NCBI GenBank assembly: GCA_009917545.1 | Contig: QZDW01000003.1 | Coordinates: forward strand, 186,001-250,000 | DNA from: a bacterium 1XD42-76 | GTDB lineage: Bacteria > Bacillota > Clostridia > Lachnospirales > Lachnospiraceae | Reading direction: 5' to 3' | DNA: 64,000 nt | Shown here: in pieces, positions 60,962 through 64,000 of the stretch | How the letters are laid out: every line of letters starts with the position of its first letter | How positions within the stretch are numbered: the first letter of the stretch is position 1 | Notes under the pieces: model-generated | Database searches by the model: none | Told to the model about the DNA's origin: nothing | Seen by the model: the letters and a program-made list of their open reading frames with translations, nothing else | Made by a program: the position numbers and the translations under genes

Positions 60962-61996
60962 ATGAAGCTTACGACACTCTGCTATCTGGAGCAGGACGAA
61001 AACTATCTGATGCTGCACCGGGTAAGCAAGAAAAATGATGTAAATAAAGACAAATGGATTGGGATCGGCGGAAAGTTTGAATTTGGGGAAAGCCCGGAGG
61101 ACTGCCTCCTCAGGGAGGCCCTTGAGGAGACGGGCTACCGTCTTACAAGCTATCGCCTGAGAGGAATCGTCACTTTTCTTTTTAATGATGAAGAGGCAGA
61201 ATACATGTTTCTCTACACGGCGGACGGCTTTGAAGGGGAACCTACAGAGTGCAGCGAGGGTGTCCTGGAATGGGTGCCAAAGGAGGACGTAGATACCCTG
61301 AGACTATGGGAAGGCGACCGGATTTTCTTCGAGCTGCTAAAGGAAAACGCCCCGTTTTTCTCGCTTAAGCTTCATTACAGAGGGGACAGGCTCTCTGAGG
61401 CAGTGCTTGACGGCCGGCCGCTCGAGCTGTTAGATGTTCTTAACGAGGACGGGGAGCCGTCCGGCCTTGTCAGAGAGCGCGGTATGGTTCATGCGCGCGG
61501 CGATTATCACAGGACGAGCCATGTGTGGCTTGCCCGCAGGCGGGAGGACGGGGGATTTGACCTTCTGCTTCAAAAGCGCAGCAGGAATAAGGACTCATAT
61601 CCCGGCTGTTATGACATTTCCAGCGCCGGCCATATCCCGGCAGGCAGGGATTACCGGGAATCGGCTGTCCGTGAGCTTTTCGAAGAGCTCGGAATGGCGG
61701 TCAGCCAGAAGGAGCTTCATTTTCTCGGTTTCCATGACGGGCGCTGTCAGGGGGAGTTTCACAAAAGACGTTTTGACAATCATGAGAAGAGTGCGGTGTT
61801 TGTCTGTCTGAAGCCGGTAGAAGAGGAAACACTTATCCTGCAAAAGGACGAGGTGGAATCGGTCTGCTGGATGGAGGTTTCTCAGGTTTTGGCATCGGCC
61901 AGAGGAGATGCAGGGTTCTGCCTTTTTGCGGATGAAGTCGCAATGGTAAAGGAATACCTTGAGAAAGAAATCGGGGCTTTGTGTGAACATGGATAG
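60962..61996 (+). CDS. protein with two Nudix hydrolase domains
   Basis: The 344-residue protein has two complete Nudix boxes. The first, in IGGKFEFGESPEDC followed by REALEETGY (residues 38-60), sits in an 8-oxo-dGTP-diphosphatase (MutT)-like domain of about 150 residues. The second, in GHIPAGRDYRESAVRELFEELGM (near residue 215), sits in a domain like the IPP-isomerase/YfcD type. ATG 60962 has GGTGGAG before it; an earlier GTG at 60953 is possible. The 3' end overlaps hemW. The substrates of the two halves may differ. Confidence 0.88.
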   Translation: MKLTTLCYLEQDENYLMLHRVSKKNDVNKDKWIGIGGKFEFGESPEDCLLREALEETGYRLTSYRLRGIVTFLFNDEEAEYMFLYTADGFEGEPTECSEGVLEWVPKEDVDTLRLWEGDRIFFELLKENAPFFSLKLHYRGDRLSEAVLDGRPLELLDVLNEDGEPSGLVRERGMVHARGDYHRTSHVWLARRREDGGFDLLLQKRSRNKDSYPGCYDISSAGHIPAGRDYRESAVRELFEELGMAVSQKELHFLGFHDGRCQGEFHKRRFDNHEKSAVFVCLKPVEEETLILQKDEVESVCWMEVSQVLASARGDAGFCLFADEVAMVKEYLEKEIGALCEHG

Positions 61997-63185
61997 GAAT
62001 ATGGAGCTGTATCTGCATATCCCGTTCTGTGTGAAAAAGTGTGGTTACTGTGATTTCCTGTCATTTCCGGCGGATGCCGGAGTACAGAGGCGGTATGTAG
62101 AGGCGCTTTTTAGGGAAATGGAACAATGGAAGGAGCCCTGTCGGGGATATGAGGTAAGCACCGTGTTTGTGGGCGGAGGTACGCCTTCCCTGTTAGAGGC
62201 TGAATGGATGGCAGAGATTTTTGACGGTATCCGGCAGAATTTTTGTCTGGCCGGGGAGGCAGAGATCACAATAGAGGCCAACCCAGGGACGCTCACAAGG
62301 AAAAAACTGGATATATACAAACATGCCGGAATTAACCGCCTGAGCCTTGGCCTGCAGTCCTCAGATAACCGGGAGCTGGCGGTCCTTGGGCGGATCCACA
62401 CGTGGGAGCAGTTTCTTGAGAGCTATCGTTTGGCAAGGGAGAGCGGATTTCAAAATATTAATGTTGATCTGATGTCGGCTCTGCCGGGCCAGAGCATGGC
62501 CTCCTGGCTTTGTACATTGAGACGCGTGACGGAGCTTGAGCCGGAACACATTTCCGCCTACAGCCTGATTCTCGAGGAAGGGACGCCCTTTTACGAGCGA
62601 TATGGGCATCAGGAAGAAAAGGGGAACCGCGTACCAGATGGTCTCAGCCTGGCGGATGGAAACGAAGCGTTATCCGGAATCAGCCTGCCAGATGAGGATA
62701 CAGAGCGTGAAATGTATCACCGGACAGAAGAATTTCTAAAAGGCTGCGGTTACGAGCGCTATGAGATCTCAAACTATGCGAAAAAGGGGCGGGAATGCCG
62801 CCATAATACCGGCTACTGGACAGGTGTTCCCTATCTGGGACTGGGACTGGGAGCCGCTTCGCTCTGGGAGGGAAGGCGTTTTTCCAATGTGCGGGAGCTT
62901 TCCGGCTATTTAAACGGCCGGACAACGGACAGAGATTCGCTTCAAATACTGACGGAGCAGGACCGGCAGGAGGAATTTTTCTACCTTGGCCTGCGCATGG
63001 TGCGCGGGGTGCCGCTTGCGCAGTTTGAGGAGCAGTTTCGCAGGCAGGCAGAGGAGATCTACTCCGGTGTGATACAAAAACACATAAGGGATGGTACGGT
63101 TATCGTGGAGGACGGCTGCCTGCGGCTCACGTCCCTGGGGATGGATGTAAGCAACTACGTGATGGCAGATTTTTTACAGGGCTGA
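61989..63185 (+). CDS. hemW: heme chaperone HemW (radical SAM, CPO-like)
   Basis: The 398-residue radical SAM protein starts MDRNMELYLHIPFCVKKCGYCDF, with the CxxxCxxC [4Fe-4S] site. FVGGGTPSLL, ITIEANPGTLTR, LGLQSSDNRELAVLGRIHTW and VDLMSALPGQSMASW follow, and the C-terminal HemW part has WTGVPYLGLGLGAAS. A stretch of about 35 residues around 215-250 (rich in Asp, Gly, Leu and Ser) is an insertion not typical of the family. It is a heme chaperone and not a true coproporphyrinogen oxidase. ATG 61989 overlaps the Nudix gene by eight bases; ATG 62001 is an alternative. Confidence 0.92.
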   Translation: MDRNMELYLHIPFCVKKCGYCDFLSFPADAGVQRRYVEALFREMEQWKEPCRGYEVSTVFVGGGTPSLLEAEWMAEIFDGIRQNFCLAGEAEITIEANPGTLTRKKLDIYKHAGINRLSLGLQSSDNRELAVLGRIHTWEQFLESYRLARESGFQNINVDLMSALPGQSMASWLCTLRRVTELEPEHISAYSLILEEGTPFYERYGHQEEKGNRVPDGLSLADGNEALSGISLPDEDTEREMYHRTEEFLKGCGYERYEISNYAKKGRECRHNTGYWTGVPYLGLGLGAASLWEGRRFSNVRELSGYLNGRTTDRDSLQILTEQDRQEEFFYLGLRMVRGVPLAQFEEQFRRQAEEIYSGVIQKHIRDGTVIVEDGCLRLTSLGMDVSNYVMADFLQG

Positions 63186-63274
63186 CATTTAAGGGACAGT
63201 TCACCCGGAAATTTCACGCAGGCAGGATGCGCCGGACAGCAGAAAAACAGGCAGAGTGGCAGGAGGCATAGAGG

Positions 63275-64000
63275 ATGAGCGGCTATCGGCTGAGATTTAC
63301 AGACAAGATTCTTGATAACGTGCACGGCTTCATCGAATTTACGGATGTGGAGAATGCGATCATCGGGCTTCCGGTCTTTAAACGGCTGCAGAGCATCAAA
63401 CAGCTGGGAATGACGAACTGGATCTTCCCGGGGGCAGAGCACACACGGTTCATTCATTCTCTGGGCGTGATGCATGTGGCAGATCAGATGGCAGTACAGC
63501 TCGGATATTCCGACGAACAGCGGCAGCTTGTGCGTCTGGCCGGGCTTTTACACGACATCGGACATTATCCCCTTTCCCATGTGGGCGAGCGCGCCTATAA
63601 AAATTGCGGGAATAAGACAGAAAGCCTGTTACGGGATCACAGGAGGGATGTTCAGAATGAGCTGTCACAGCTGGAGAAGGATACTGTATTTTATATGCAG
63701 GAGGCCACCAACCCGTTCCATCATGAGAGGATTACAGAACAGGTCATCCGCCAGGATGAAGAGATCCGGCAGATCATTGAAACATACTGCGGCGGCAGTG
63801 AATGGATCCAAATCGACAATATCTGCAGCATCATAACAGGAAATGTGGAGAGGAACCCTGCGCTCTCCGGCCTTGTACAGCTCATGCATTCTGAGATGGA
63901 TGCAGACCGTATCGACTATATCCTGCGCGACGCTACATTTTCCGGCACCAGCTATGGAAGTTTTGAGCTGGGGCTGCTTTTGAGGAACCTTTCACGTACC
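63275..64000 (+). CDS. HD-domain phosphohydrolase (3' end outside window)
   Basis: The open frame runs from ATG 63275, after AGGAGG, to the window edge, 242 codons. It reads MSGYRLRFTDKILDNVHGFIEFT, then FKRLQSIKQLGMTNW, HTRFIHSLGVMHVA (first metal His), LLHDIGHYPLSHVGE (the HD pair) and later MHSEMDADRIDYILRDA. The pattern matches the HD superfamily of dGTPase-like and YdhJ-type phosphohydrolases. Its substrate cannot be told from this part. Confidence 0.85.
   Translation, partial: MSGYRLRFTDKILDNVHGFIEFTDVENAIIGLPVFKRLQSIKQLGMTNWIFPGAEHTRFIHSLGVMHVADQMAVQLGYSDEQRQLVRLAGLLHDIGHYPLSHVGERAYKNCGNKTESLLRDHRRDVQNELSQLEKDTVFYMQEATNPFHHERITEQVIRQDEEIRQIIETYCGGSEWIQIDNICSIITGNVERNPALSGLVQLMHSEMDADRIDYILRDATFSGTSYGSFELGLLLRNLSRT

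Noticed and set aside
61989-63185. Oxygen-independent coproporphyrinogen oxidase (HemN)
   Set aside because: The CxxxCxxC site and short length fit HemW, which lacks the extra HemN features; no other heme genes are nearby.

Overview
The window reads as chromosomal DNA of a spore-forming, Gram-positive anaerobe of the Clostridia, most likely Lachnospiraceae (Clostridium cluster XIVa-like). The support is sporulation genes (spoIIGA, sigE, gpr, spoIIP, a Spo0E-like gene, a SpoVD-like PBP), a Firmicutes-type dcw cluster opened by mraZ, flavodiiron and rubredoxin oxygen-defence enzymes, strong AGGAGG ribosome binding sites, and about 50% GC in most of the window. The species cannot be fixed from sequence alone. 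No rRNA, tRNA or CRISPR array was seen.

Region 1-10.6 kb is the end of a surface polysaccharide locus. It holds an O-acetyltransferase (cut by the window edge), a methyltransferase, a CMP-sugar synthetase-like cytidylyltransferase, a DRE-TIM aldolase with an extra C-terminal domain, a KdsC-like phosphatase, an acetolactate-synthase-like TPP enzyme, a small unknown protein, a GT9-like protein, a second HAD phosphatase and a second aldolase paralogue. The first 4.6 kb is clearly more AT-rich than the rest. The set suggests a CMP-activated keto-acid sugar made by an aldolase route rather than a NeuB-type synthase. It is the best candidate here for an undescribed pathway.

Region 10.7-21.5 kb is mostly housekeeping: rpsO, pnp, mgtE (behind a long structured leader), gltX, a frameshifted CAP-domain secreted protein, a UvrD/PcrA-like helicase, a corrinoid adenosyltransferase and a DUF1292 protein. 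Region 21.5-25.7 kb is an apparent redox module: an Rrf2 regulator, a 25-bp palindrome, an acyl-CoA dehydrogenase/EtfA/rubredoxin fusion and a flavodiiron protein. A decayed tyrosine recombinase follows, then ychF and an abgA-like peptidase on the minus strand, a decayed DUF5050-type gene, lgt and a tiny Spo0E-like gene.

Region 31.3-46.6 kb is the dcw cluster: five MraZ-type repeats, mraZ, rsmH, ftsL, two class B PBPs, mraY, murD, ftsW/spoVE, murA, ftsQ, ftsZ, and then spoIIGA-sigE behind a promoter with Spo0A-box-like sites. murE, murF, murG and ftsA are not in it. Region 46.6-64 kb holds a zinc-ribbon membrane protein, degV, a histidine kinase with no adjacent regulator, a GerMN lipoprotein, comEC, a CcdA-TlpA fusion, holA, rpsT, gpr, spoIIP, lepA, a double Nudix protein, hemW and an HD-domain protein cut by the right edge.
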